The translations under genes and the position numbers were made by a program. Shown piece by piece: positions 5,981 to 13,815 of a stretch of DNA of 14,428 nt (position 1 is the first letter of the stretch; every line of letters starts with the position of its first letter). Origin of the DNA: an uncultured Christensenella sp. (lineage in GTDB: Bacteria; Bacillota; Clostridia; Christensenellales; UBA3700); the NCBI GenBank assembly GCA_910584035.1, contig CAJTZR010000042.1, forward strand, positions 1 to 14,428. Reading direction: 5' to 3'. The notes beneath the pieces are model-generated. The model searched no databases, had not been told where the DNA came from, and worked only from the letters and a program-made list of their open reading frames with translations.

Positions 5981-7447
5981 ATGAAACTAGATAAAGCCAG
6001 AATATTTAAAGTGGGAATAGCGTTTGTAATTGTTATGCTTTTTTGGGAAGTATATGATTTTGCTGTACCTATTTTATTGGATAGAACGTATGGTTTATCC
6101 GCAACTTGGCGTGGCTTTATAATGGGCTTGGATAATATTTTAGCAATTGTACTTTTGCCCTTTTTTGGTAGCTTATCAGATAAATCAAAAGGTAAGGTAT
6201 TTGGTAGACGTACCCCCTTTATTGTTATAGGAACTTTGCTTGCGGGAATTCTAGTAATTTTGTTAATCGGCATTGAAAATGCGGAATTTAATAAGCTAGT
6301 AGATGATGGCGTTAAAAGCATTGATACATTAGTTTCCAAAGGCTATCTTGATAGCAAATATCTTGACCCAATTTATCAAAATATTACTGCTGAAAATGTG
6401 TTGTTTGAGCAATTTAGTATCGATTTTCATTCGGCTCAAGTAAAAATGGCACTTGCAAATACTATTGCACATCCAACTTCAATTGCACTATTTATAACTG
6501 TATTGTTTGTGCTTTTAGTAACAATGTCTGCATTCCGTGCTCCAGTGGTTGCATTAATGCCAGATGTCACTGTAAAGCCACTGCGTTCTGGTGCGAATGC
6601 AATAATGAATTTTATGGGTGGTATAGGTGGCTTTATCTCTATTGGACTATATAGTTTATTTGCACCTGACTATGGCTCTTTTATAACATTGTTTTTATTG
6701 CTAGTGATGTTTATGTATGTCTTGCTTGCAATCTATATGCTACTTGTAAACGAAAATAAATTTGTTAAGCTACGTTATGAGGAAGAAGCAAAATGGAATG
6801 TCATTGACGAGGAAGAACTTTCTGGTGAAGAAAAACTTTCTAAACCAAAGCTAATTAGCTTGTTGTTAATACTTGCATCTATTTTCTTTTGGTTTATGGG
6901 ATACAATGCTGTAAGGTCGCATTTGTCAGTATATGTTACAGATAAATTGCTAATGAGTTCCTCTGGCGTTGGACTAATAAATTTTGCTAATGGCTTAGGC
7001 GGTGCGTTGGCTCTTATCCCTGTTGGGCTTTTGTCTGGCAAAATTGGCAGAAAAAAGTCAACTTTAATAGGTTTTGCCTTGGCTAGTGTCGCCTTTTTCC
7101 CTTGTCTGTTTGTAACTGCTAAAACTAATTATATTGTTGGTATATGTTTTGTACTTGCGGGCATAGGTTTAATTATAGTAAATGTAAACACTTTGCCAAT
7201 GGTTTGCGAAATGTCAAAAGGTAGTAATGTGGGTAAGTATACTGGTTATTACTATGTTGCATCAATGTCAGCACAAGCTGTAGCTCCATTCTTTGCGGGT
7301 TTGTTTATGGATAAAATAGGTGATAACGTAATGTTTGCTTTTGCATCTATTTGCATACTGCTTGCATTTATTGTTATGCTATTTGTAAAACACGGGGATA
7401 ACAAACCAACTAAAGAGGAAATAAAGTCTAATATTATGGATATTTAA
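5981..7447 (+). CDS. MFS transporter, SLC45/sucrose-transporter-like
   Basis: A 488-residue protein with about 12 transmembrane helices, the MFS pattern. The loop after TM2 reads DKSKGKVFGRRTPFI (residues 67-81); the GRRTPF core is the signature of the SLC45/plant SUC branch of cation:sugar symporters. The second-half counterpart SGKIGRKKS follows TM8. Between TM3 and TM4 (about residues 98-165) there is an unusually long, polar extracytoplasmic stretch for an MFS carrier. The cytoplasmic central loop (about 257-288) is acidic. Family members carry di- or oligosaccharides with protons; the neighbouring beta-N-acetylhexosaminidase points to an amino-sugar glycoside as substrate, which is inference. 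The SD AGGAA lies at about 5971 before ATG 5981. The gene has its own strong promoter, and the GH20 gene follows after 99 nt without a convincing terminator. Confidence 0.85.
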   Translation: MKLDKARIFKVGIAFVIVMLFWEVYDFAVPILLDRTYGLSATWRGFIMGLDNILAIVLLPFFGSLSDKSKGKVFGRRTPFIVIGTLLAGILVILLIGIENAEFNKLVDDGVKSIDTLVSKGYLDSKYLDPIYQNITAENVLFEQFSIDFHSAQVKMALANTIAHPTSIALFITVLFVLLVTMSAFRAPVVALMPDVTVKPLRSGANAIMNFMGGIGGFISIGLYSLFAPDYGSFITLFLLLVMFMYVLLAIYMLLVNENKFVKLRYEEEAKWNVIDEEELSGEEKLSKPKLISLLLILASIFFWFMGYNAVRSHLSVYVTDKLLMSSSGVGLINFANGLGGALALIPVGLLSGKIGRKKSTLIGFALASVAFFPCLFVTAKTNYIVGICFVLAGIGLIIVNVNTLPMVCEMSKGSNVGKYTGYYYVASMSAQAVAPFFAGLFMDKIGDNVMFAFASICILLAFIVMLFVKHGDNKPTKEEIKSNIMDI

Positions 7448-7546
7448 TAATAAAACAATCAAAAATCGGTACTAAAAAGATTTTTATTGATAAGCAATTT
7501 AAGTTTGTAAAAAGTAAAAACAAATATATTTTGTAAGGAGAAAATT

Positions 7547-9124
7547 ATGATATCAATTATTCCAAGACCATTAAAGTTAGTAGAAATGTCTGGGGAATTT
7601 AAATATACTTTTTCTACTAAAATAGGTGGTGAGTTTGAAAAAACAAAAATGCAACTGCTTGAAATTTTTTCAAAAAGTGGCGTTGAGGCTAGTGTTGTAA
7701 GTGGAAATGGCGACATTAACTTTGTAATGAATAACACCCTTGATAAAGAGGGATACATTTTAAATGTTGCAGAAAATCAAATCACTATTTACGCAAGTAG
7801 CGAAGCGGGTGCTTTTTACGCAGTGCAAACTTTAAGGCAAATTTGCAGTGTAGATACTTTAAGAGGTGTAAGTGATGTTAGTATACCTTGTTGCGATATA
7901 GAGGATAAGCCACGATTTAAACGAAGAGCATTTATGCTTGATATAGCAAGACATTTTTCAACTATGGATACTATTAAAGAGTGTTTGGATATGATGGCAT
8001 TAAATAAGCTTAATGTATTCCATTGGCACTTGACAGATGACCAAGGTTGGCGTATTGAAATTAAAAAATATCCATTACTTACTCAAAGAGGTGCTGTAAG
8101 AAAAGCTACTATGCTTGCTGGCGGAGTTATGGAAGAAAAAGAGTATGGTGATGGTTTGTATTACACTCAAGAACAAGTTAAAGAGGTTATTGAATATGCA
8201 AAGAATTTACATATTGAGGTAATGCCAGAGATAGATATGCCTGGGCATTTGGTCGCAGCTATACATTGTTATCCAGAATTGTCTTGTGAAGGCAAGCAGA
8301 TTGATGTATTCCCTCGTTGGGGTATTTTGGATGATATTGGTTGCGTAGGTGGCGATAAGTTAATGCCATTTGTTAAAGATATTATTGATGAACTAGCAGA
8401 GTTGTTCCCTTATGAGTATTTCCATATCGGTGGTGATGAAGTTCCAAAGAAAAAATGGAAATCTTGTCCTAAATGTCAAGCAAAAATCAAGGAGCTTGGC
8501 TTAAAAGGTGAGGAAGAGTTGCAAGGTTGGTTCAATAATCAAATTTTGGAATATTTAAAGACTAAAAATAAATATATGATAGGTTGGAATGAAATTTTGA
8601 GAGCGACAGAACTTTCAGACGAAACTATCATTCAATGGTGGATACATTCTGCAAAAGTTAGTGGCGTAGACAAATGGCTTGCTAAAGGTAATAAAGTTAT
8701 CTTTACTCCAGAACCTTATTTGTATATGGACCACTGCTATGATATGAAAGACTTAAAGAAATACTATTCTGTTGATTTGGATACAATGGGACTTAGTGAA
8801 AAGTACGAAAGTCAAGTTTTGGGTATTGAAGCACCGCTTTGGACAGAGTATGTAAGATGCAAAGAAAAATTGCAATTTAATATTTATCCAAGAATGCAAG
8901 CTTTAGGTGAGATTAACTGGACTAGTAAAGAAAATAAAAATTTTGCAGATTTTGAAAGTAGATTGCCAGTTCAAATGACAATTATGGATGCTAGAAATAT
9001 TGTTTATGCTAAACGAGATGCTTATCTTGTAAGAGGTTTTAAAAACTGGGGTAGAAAGTCAAAAGCTTGGCTAAACTGGCAAAAAAATCAAAATCACGAG
9101 TTCGAAAAGTACAATAAAATTTGA
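7547..9124 (+). CDS. Beta-N-acetylhexosaminidase, glycoside hydrolase family 20, cytoplasmic
   Basis: This 525-residue enzyme releases terminal beta-linked GlcNAc or GalNAc by substrate-assisted catalysis. The N-terminal GH20b domain covers about residues 1-120 (IPRPLKLVE...YAVQTLRQI). The catalytic TIM barrel runs from about 125 to 480, with RRAFMLDIARHF, HWHLTDDQGWRIEI (159-172), MPEIDMPGH (226-234) and HIGGDEVP, where Asp297-Glu298 are the expected catalytic pair. Late active-site elements IIQWW and LGIEAPLWTEYV follow, then RMQALGEINWT. The domain ends with a short tail, without a carbohydrate-binding module. No signal peptide is present, so the enzyme should act on imported substrate, in keeping with the transporters on both sides. 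The SD TAAGGAG precedes ATG 7547. The gene is probably co-transcribed with the MFS transporter. The family call is secure; linkage specificity is not determined. Confidence 0.95.
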   Translation: MISIIPRPLKLVEMSGEFKYTFSTKIGGEFEKTKMQLLEIFSKSGVEASVVSGNGDINFVMNNTLDKEGYILNVAENQITIYASSEAGAFYAVQTLRQICSVDTLRGVSDVSIPCCDIEDKPRFKRRAFMLDIARHFSTMDTIKECLDMMALNKLNVFHWHLTDDQGWRIEIKKYPLLTQRGAVRKATMLAGGVMEEKEYGDGLYYTQEQVKEVIEYAKNLHIEVMPEIDMPGHLVAAIHCYPELSCEGKQIDVFPRWGILDDIGCVGGDKLMPFVKDIIDELAELFPYEYFHIGGDEVPKKKWKSCPKCQAKIKELGLKGEEELQGWFNNQILEYLKTKNKYMIGWNEILRATELSDETIIQWWIHSAKVSGVDKWLAKGNKVIFTPEPYLYMDHCYDMKDLKKYYSVDLDTMGLSEKYESQVLGIEAPLWTEYVRCKEKLQFNIYPRMQALGEINWTSKENKNFADFESRLPVQMTIMDARNIVYAKRDAYLVRGFKNWGRKSKAWLNWQKNQNHEFEKYNKI

Positions 9125-9202
9125 TTTATTAGGCATAATTTACAACTAGAAAAATTATGGCTGTTTATATGTATTGTTTTTGTATTATTATTGTATGAAA
9201 TA

Positions 9203-9229
9203 TGTAAATTTTTTAGAAAAATATTTACA
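9203..9229. repeat. Inverted repeat overlapping the -35 of the GPH transporter promoter, candidate operator
   Basis: TGTAAAT (9203-9209) and ATTTACA (9223-9229) are perfect inverted arms. The inner TTTTT and AAAAA also pair, giving 12 bp with one bulged base around AG. The right arm includes the whole -35 hexamer (9224-9229), so a protein bound here would interfere with RNA polymerase. No T run follows, so it is unlikely to be a terminator. Confidence 0.45.
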
Positions 9230-9252
9230 ATGTCGAAAAATAATGATATAAT
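9224..9252 (+). promoter_or_regulatory. SigA promoter of the GPH transporter-lipoprotein unit
   Basis: TTTACA (9224-9229) and perfect TATAAT (9247-9252) with a 17-bp spacer, start near 9259, leader about 50 nt to ATG 9308. It separates this unit from the GH20 gene. Confidence 0.8.
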
Positions 9253-9307
9253 ACATTTATATAGTTAAAATGAAGTTTTAATTAAAATAAAGGAAAGGAA
9301 GGAAGTT

Positions 9308-11044
9308 ATGAAGCTTGACTTAAAAGGAAAGATTAAGTGGGTTACTTCGCAATGGAGTAAACCTGCTAAAGGCAACTATGTGAGCATTAAAGAAATGGCT
9401 GCTTATAGTATCGGCGGTATTGGTGTTCAATTTATAGCTGCTGTTGTGGGCTATATCGCAATGTCTGCTGGCAGTATGTTGATTGGCTCAGTATATGGTA
9501 TAACTCCATCGCATATGCAAATTATTGCTGTTGTTGGTGTTTTAGTGTCTTTGTTAATTGTACCATTTAGAGGTATGTTAATGGACAATACAAAGAGTAA
9601 AAAAGGTAAATATAGACCGATTATTTTGTGGTCGTCTATACCAGCTGCTGCAATTTCAATTGCAATGGCTTACATACCACTAACTGCAGATTATGCTACT
9701 AAGTTTGCATTGATTATGGTAGGATTTACATTGATTAATATTTTCTACAATCAATTGCTATATCTTGCTTATATGAACTTGGTACAAGTTATAAGCCCTA
9801 ATAGTGAGGAAAGAACAACTATTGTTTCAATTAGTTCAATCATTTACTCAATGGCTCCAACTTTGACAGGTTTATTCTTCCCAGTAATTGCGGAACTAGC
9901 TGGCGGTACAATGATTGATATTAAAATTTATCGTTTATTGTTCCCTATATTTGGTGTTTTGGGTGTTTTACTTACTTTCTTTGCATACTTCGGCACAAAA
10001 GAAAGGGTGGTACAAAAGAAAACTAATACAGAAAAAATTCCTTTTATGGAAGGTGTGAAAAGTGCATTAAGTAATAAATACTTGTGGCTTTATAATATTC
10101 AACAAATGTTATTGTTCGCAAGAAATGCATCTGTGCTAATTTTGAACTGGGTATATATTTATCAATTGCAAAATGGTGTATTGATGGGCTTGCTAACAAC
10201 TTTAATGGGTACTGCGTCACTTATAGGTATGGTTAGTGCTCCAATACTAGTTAAGTTCATAGGAAAGAAAAATTTGAATATTGCTTCCAACGTTATTCTA
10301 GCAATTGCTTATGGTTTGACTTTCTTTAGCGGTGCAAGTTTCTATGTAACATTTGTTTTGATTTACATTGCAAATGCTGTAAACGCAACGTCAATCATTA
10401 CAGGCCCAGCCATCAATGCGGATATACTTGACTATCACCAATGGAAAACTGGAAAAAGAATGGATGGTTTCTTTGGTAACATCAGTATTGTAACTGCTGT
10501 AGTAGGTATGGCAACTGGTTTCATTATCCCTGCAATTACAGAGTCTTATGGATTGCTAACTAACTATGATGTATTATATGAAGCATCATTTAGAGGTAAC
10601 TTGATTAAAATATTGGCTATTATCAGCTTGGTTGGTGGTTTAGCTTGTTGTATACCAATGTTATTCTACGATTTGAGCGAAAAGAAATTGCGTGGTATGA
10701 TGCGTGATTTACAAAAACGTACCTTAACAGCCGATTTGGAGGCAGGCGATATTTCTCAAGAGGAATATGACGAAAAGATAAAAGAGCTTGACGAGCAAGA
10801 GGCTAAAGATAAGGAAAAAGAAGCTAAGAGAGAAGCTAAAAAGAAAAATAAAAAAGCCACTGCAGGTGAACAAGTTGAAGTTCCAGTAAGTGATGGCGTT
10901 GAAAGCGGCGTTCCTACTGTGGATGTTATTAATGAAACTGCTCAAGTAACTGGCGAACTTAATGCTGTTAATGAGAGTGCGGAAGATAAAGTAGAATCAA
11001 ATGAGGAAATTGCTACAGAGGATAGCGAAGGAGGCAAACAATGA
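9308..11044 (+). CDS. GPH-family sugar:cation symporter with long charged C-terminal tail
   Basis: This 578-residue carrier belongs to the glycoside-pentoside-hexuronide (MFS_2, melibiose-type) family. The loop after TM2 reads DNTKSKKGKYRP (93-104), the diagnostic GPH motif; the second half carries DILDYHQWKTGKRMDGFF, also typical. About 12 helices lie between residues 30 and 453. The usual length is 450-500 residues; here a 125-residue tail is added (454-578). It begins with a SHOCT-like helical stretch (LEAGDISQEEYDEKIKEL), continues with a lysine/glutamate-rich helix (EKEAKREAKKKNKK), and ends in an acidic low-complexity part. The tail is cytoplasmic in this family. The SD GGAAAGGAAGG precedes ATG 9308. 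The stop overlaps the lipoprotein start (ATGA), so the two are made together. The substrate is unknown; an N-acetylhexosamine glycoside is plausible because of the nearby GH20. Confidence 0.88.
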   Translation: MKLDLKGKIKWVTSQWSKPAKGNYVSIKEMAAYSIGGIGVQFIAAVVGYIAMSAGSMLIGSVYGITPSHMQIIAVVGVLVSLLIVPFRGMLMDNTKSKKGKYRPIILWSSIPAAAISIAMAYIPLTADYATKFALIMVGFTLINIFYNQLLYLAYMNLVQVISPNSEERTTIVSISSIIYSMAPTLTGLFFPVIAELAGGTMIDIKIYRLLFPIFGVLGVLLTFFAYFGTKERVVQKKTNTEKIPFMEGVKSALSNKYLWLYNIQQMLLFARNASVLILNWVYIYQLQNGVLMGLLTTLMGTASLIGMVSAPILVKFIGKKNLNIASNVILAIAYGLTFFSGASFYVTFVLIYIANAVNATSIITGPAINADILDYHQWKTGKRMDGFFGNISIVTAVVGMATGFIIPAITESYGLLTNYDVLYEASFRGNLIKILAIISLVGGLACCIPMLFYDLSEKKLRGMMRDLQKRTLTADLEAGDISQEEYDEKIKELDEQEAKDKEKEAKREAKKKNKKATAGEQVEVPVSDGVESGVPTVDVINETAQVTGELNAVNESAEDKVESNEEIATEDSEGGKQ

Positions 11045-12600
11045 AAAAGAAAATTTTAGTTGCTGTAATGACTGTTATTTGTTTGCTATCTATGGTGCTT
11101 GTAGGTTGTTCTAATATCCAAGTTGACAATGTAGATACAGATGTTATAGGCGTTTTCCAAGATGCTATTGCAAACTCCGAAGCTTATGAAACTTATTATG
11201 TTAGGGAGAGAATTGATACTGACCCTAAAAATATAACAAAAAATGAAAGAACTGAGGTAATGCTTAACTATCAAGCAGATGATAAAAGCATTGATGGCTT
11301 AAATAACTTTAAAGCTAACTTTAGCGTTAAACACACTGTAGGTATTACTGAATATACTGACCAATTCATTTTTGGTTATTCACTACCTAAAAGTATCAAA
11401 GCTAAAAATGCAAATCCAAGTGATTACAAATTATATCGCTTTGAAAACTATAAATTAAAAGCTACTGCTCCTGCTTATACAAGAAAAAGTGAAGTGACAA
11501 CTATTGATGCTATGTATGATTACACAAATCCACTAGGAAGAAAATTAAGTAATTATACTATTAAAAACGCTTTAAATCCTTTGCGTAGCTTGACTGCAAG
11601 CGATATTAGAATTATAAACAAAGGTGACGAAGTTAATGGTGTAAAAGTTGAAAAAGGTAGTATGAAACAAGGCAAAGTTGCTACTTATGTTATTGAGGTT
11701 ATTAATGAGAATCACGACTACTTTGGTAAAGGTGCATTGAGCGTTCAAATTTACACTGATAAAAAAGTTTCAAGAATTATGTCAATCTCATCTGCTGATG
11801 CAACTTACACTTTAGATGTAATGTATCAAGGTCCAAAGATTGATATCCCTAATTATGATAACTTTGATAATAGTGATAACATTATTAGTGTATTCAGCGA
11901 TAGAAGCGATGGTTTATTAGTACTTTATACAAAAATTGACGATGAAAATGCAAATAATTATGGCGAAATGATATTTGGTACAACTATTGACCCAGTAGAG
12001 TTGCTTCAAAACAAAAAACCTGTAGTTAAGGATGAGGATGGAACAGAATACTACTATGTAATTACAACTGTTGAATCTGCTGTTAACTGGGCATACGATT
12101 ACACAGAGGTTAAGATTAGATTGGTTGCATTTGACGAGGATGGCAATATCGTAAAAGAAATTAAAGACGATAGAAATGAATATCTAACTGATGAAGACGA
12201 GCATATTTATATCCAAACTAAGAATATTACTAAAAAGAAAGATATTACTAGTATGATTCCTATGGCAGCTGCAATTGTAGCAGTAATCGCATTGTTAATT
12301 GCATTGTTTGCTTTATTAAAGATTAAAAAACAAAACAAGGAATTAACTAGAAAAATTAATGCTTTAACTGGCAATAGCAGTGATGAAACTATTATTGATG
12401 CAGAGGTTGTTGATACTAACGCAGAGGATATAAAAGAACTTGAGACAACTACTGAGGATAATGCAAATGTTGAGGTTGCTCAAGAGGTTGCAGAAGAGGT
12501 AAAAGCAGAGGATACAGCTGTTAAGGCTGAGGCTGAAGAACCTAAAAAAGCAACAAAAACAAAAGCCAAAAAAGCTGAAACAGAGGAAAAGTCTGAGTAA
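11041..12600 (+). CDS. Large lipoprotein with an additional C-terminal transmembrane helix, coupled to the GPH transporter
   Basis: A 519-residue protein that I do not recognise as a known family. The N-terminus is a lipoprotein signal (MKKKILVAVM..., lipobox LVGC with Cys23). Residues 24-404 form a hydrophilic extracytoplasmic region rich in beta-prone segments. A transmembrane helix follows at about 405-427 (MIPMAAAIVAVIALLIAL...), then the basic stretch KIKKQNKELTRK, which by the positive-inside rule puts the C-terminus in the cytoplasm. The tail (about 430-519) is acidic and then Lys/Ala-rich, like the tail of the transporter encoded just upstream. Its ATG overlaps the transporter stop by 4 bp, and the SD GAAGGAGG lies inside that gene, so stoichiometric production is likely. 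A role as accessory or substrate-delivery partner of the transporter is inference. A fragment of this gene is duplicated at 12745-12900. Confidence 0.82.
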   Translation: MKKKILVAVMTVICLLSMVLVGCSNIQVDNVDTDVIGVFQDAIANSEAYETYYVRERIDTDPKNITKNERTEVMLNYQADDKSIDGLNNFKANFSVKHTVGITEYTDQFIFGYSLPKSIKAKNANPSDYKLYRFENYKLKATAPAYTRKSEVTTIDAMYDYTNPLGRKLSNYTIKNALNPLRSLTASDIRIINKGDEVNGVKVEKGSMKQGKVATYVIEVINENHDYFGKGALSVQIYTDKKVSRIMSISSADATYTLDVMYQGPKIDIPNYDNFDNSDNIISVFSDRSDGLLVLYTKIDDENANNYGEMIFGTTIDPVELLQNKKPVVKDEDGTEYYYVITTVESAVNWAYDYTEVKIRLVAFDEDGNIVKEIKDDRNEYLTDEDEHIYIQTKNITKKKDITSMIPMAAAIVAVIALLIALFALLKIKKQNKELTRKINALTGNSSDETIIDAEVVDTNAEDIKELETTTEDNANVEVAQEVAEEVKAEDTAVKAEAEEPKKATKTKAKKAETEEKSE

Positions 12601-12620
12601 TTAAATAGCTAAATAACTTA

Positions 12621-12655
12621 TATGTTTTAATTGTAAAATTAATTAATAAAACATA
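12621..12655. repeat. Inverted repeat downstream of the lipoprotein gene
   Basis: TATGTTTTA (12621-12629) and TAAAACATA (12647-12655) form 9 bp around a 17-nt AT-rich loop. No T run follows on the + strand. It may protect the 3' end or be a composition effect. Confidence 0.3.
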
Positions 12656-12675
12656 AAAATAAATGATATTAAACA

Positions 12676-12709
12676 AAAAATAACGAGTAGGTAACTATTC
12701 GTTATTTTT
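12676..12709. terminator. Rho-independent terminator, 15-bp stem with GTAA loop
   Basis: 12676-12690 pairs with 12695-12709 over 15 bp (one G.T), capped by the GNRA-type tetraloop GTAA. The + strand arm ends in TTTTT, and the opposite arm starts with AAAAAA, so it can end transcription from either side. It lies 75 nt after the lipoprotein stop and cuts off the duplicated fragment that follows. Confidence 0.85.
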
Positions 12710-12744
12710 GATTATTTTTGCAACAACTGCTAAATATTTTTGGG

Positions 12745-12900
12745 TGTCATATATTTAGGGGAATCAAACTTAAAAATATAGCAAAAAATGAAAGAACTGG
12801 GGTAATACTTAACTATCAAGCAGATGATAATAGCATTGAAGGTATTAATAATTTTAAAGCTGACTTTAGCATTAAAAACACTGAATCTATGGTTATATAA
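12745..12900 (+). pseudogene. Duplicated fragment of the upstream lipoprotein gene
   Basis: The translation from about 12772 matches residues 63-99 of the lipoprotein: by hand count 28 of 37 residues are identical, including KNERT, LNYQADD and NNFKA. The DNA is also clearly similar to about 11229-11342, and weaker similarity reaches back to about 12745 (TTAGGGGAATCAA against TTAGGGAGAGAATTGA). There is no signal peptide, lipobox or transmembrane part, and the frame stops at 12900 soon after the similarity ends. It lies beyond a strong terminator, with no SD in front of ATG 12718. It is therefore a non-functional remnant of a partial tandem duplication or of a former second copy. An ORF of 60 codons spans it but its first 15 or so codons show no similarity. 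Confidence 0.8.
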
Positions 12901-12969
12901 AAATCAAAATAACGTAAGCCATAAGCAAACAAGACATACTGCAAATATGGATATTGGCTAGCAACTGAT

Positions 12970-13105
12970 GGTAATCCATACTTTTAGTAACAATAGAATT
13001 AATAATTAAAAGCATTATTAGTAGACTTTCTTGTTTATGTTTATTATTAAAAAACAATGCTTTGGAGTTGTTTATCAAATTTAATAGTATTATATTTTTA
13101 ATAAT
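12970..13105. repeat. Degenerate upstream unit of the tandem array
   Basis: AGCATTA at 13011 and AAAAAACAATGCT ending at 13061 lie 140 bp and about 143 bp before the corresponding elements of unit 1, with the same arm spacing within 3 bp. A TATTAT-containing stretch follows where the other units have TATAAT. This looks like an eroded sixth copy. Confidence 0.55.
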
Positions 13106-13815
13106 AAGCCATTAAAAGTTAGTTGTATTACATTATAAAAATAGTTATTGAGCATTGCTAAAAGCTTTGCTATTGATTATAATAATGTTAGCGAAAACAA
13201 TGCTATGCCGTTGATTATTGTAATAGATTGAGTATAATGATGATTAATAGAAGCCTTTGCAAGTTAGTCGTATTACTTTATAAAAAATAGTTATTGAGCA
13301 TTGCCAAAAGCTTTGCTGTTGATTATAATAATGTTAGCGAAAACAATGCTATGCCATTGATTATTGTAATAGATTGAGTATAATGATGATTAATAGAAGC
13401 CTTTGCAAGTTAGTCGTATTACATTATAAAAAATAGTTATTGAGCATTGCTAAAAGCTTTGCTGTTGATTATAATAATGTTAGCGAAAACAATGTTATGC
13501 CGTTGATTATTGTAATAGATTAAGTATAATATTGGTTAATAAAAGCCTTTGCAAGTTAGTTGTATAACATAATAAAAAAATTGTTATTAAGCATTGCTAA
13601 AAACTTTTGCTGTTGATTATAATAATGTTAGCGAAAACAATGTTATGCCGTTGATTATTGTAATAGATTAAGTATAATATTGGTTAATAAAAGCCTTTGC
13701 AAGTTAGTTGTATAACATAATAAAAAAATTGTTATTAAGCATTGTTAAAAGCTTTGCTATTGATTATAATAATGTTAGCTTAAAAAGATTTGCTGTGCCG
13801 TAAAATATTGTATTA
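13106..13815. repeat. Tandem array of about five 146-148-bp non-coding units
   Basis: The anchor AGCATTG (or its variant) starts at 13151, 13297, 13443, 13590 and 13738, giving periods of 146, 146, 147 and 148 bp. Units 2 and 3 are nearly identical. Each unit contains AGTTAGT(T/C)GTAT, the AGCATTG arm, AAAGCTTTGCT, TTGATTATAATAATGTTAGC, the CAATGCT arm, and TTGATTATTGTAATAGATT before TATAAT. The inverted arms are 13151-13157/13198-13204 in unit 1. In units 3 and 4 the right arm is CAATGTT, which would keep pairing as G.U in RNA. In units 1-4 TTGATT and TATAAT stand 16 bp apart (13211/13233, 13357/13379, 13503/13525, 13651/13673). The period is not a multiple of three and stops fill all frames, so it is not coding. 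Unit 5 is degraded in its second half. Confidence 0.9.

Noticed and set aside
5857..6339. 160-codon ORF on the minus strand
   Set aside because: It lies opposite the leader and the start of the MFS gene, has no SD or family resemblance, and its composition is that of a complement of membrane-protein codons.
7461..7485. AAAAATC/GATTTTT pairing between MFS and GH20 genes as terminator
   Set aside because: The stem is almost only A-T and ends in a short T run; too weak to separate the two genes confidently.
9134..9159. CATAATT/AATTATG hairpin after the GH20 gene as terminator
   Set aside because: Seven weak pairs around a 12-nt loop without an adjacent T run.
12925..12987. Short open stretch translating to KTYCKYGYWLATDGNPYF
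   Set aside because: It looks mildly protein-like, but it is only about 20 codons, has no start codon or SD, and no match to the lipoprotein; not called.
12893..13078. 61-codon ORF on the minus strand
   Set aside because: It sits in decayed repeat DNA, with no SD and no recognisable protein features.
13106..13815. CRISPR array
   Set aside because: The units are 146-148 bp and nearly identical throughout, without the short-repeat/unique-spacer alternation, and no cas gene is present.
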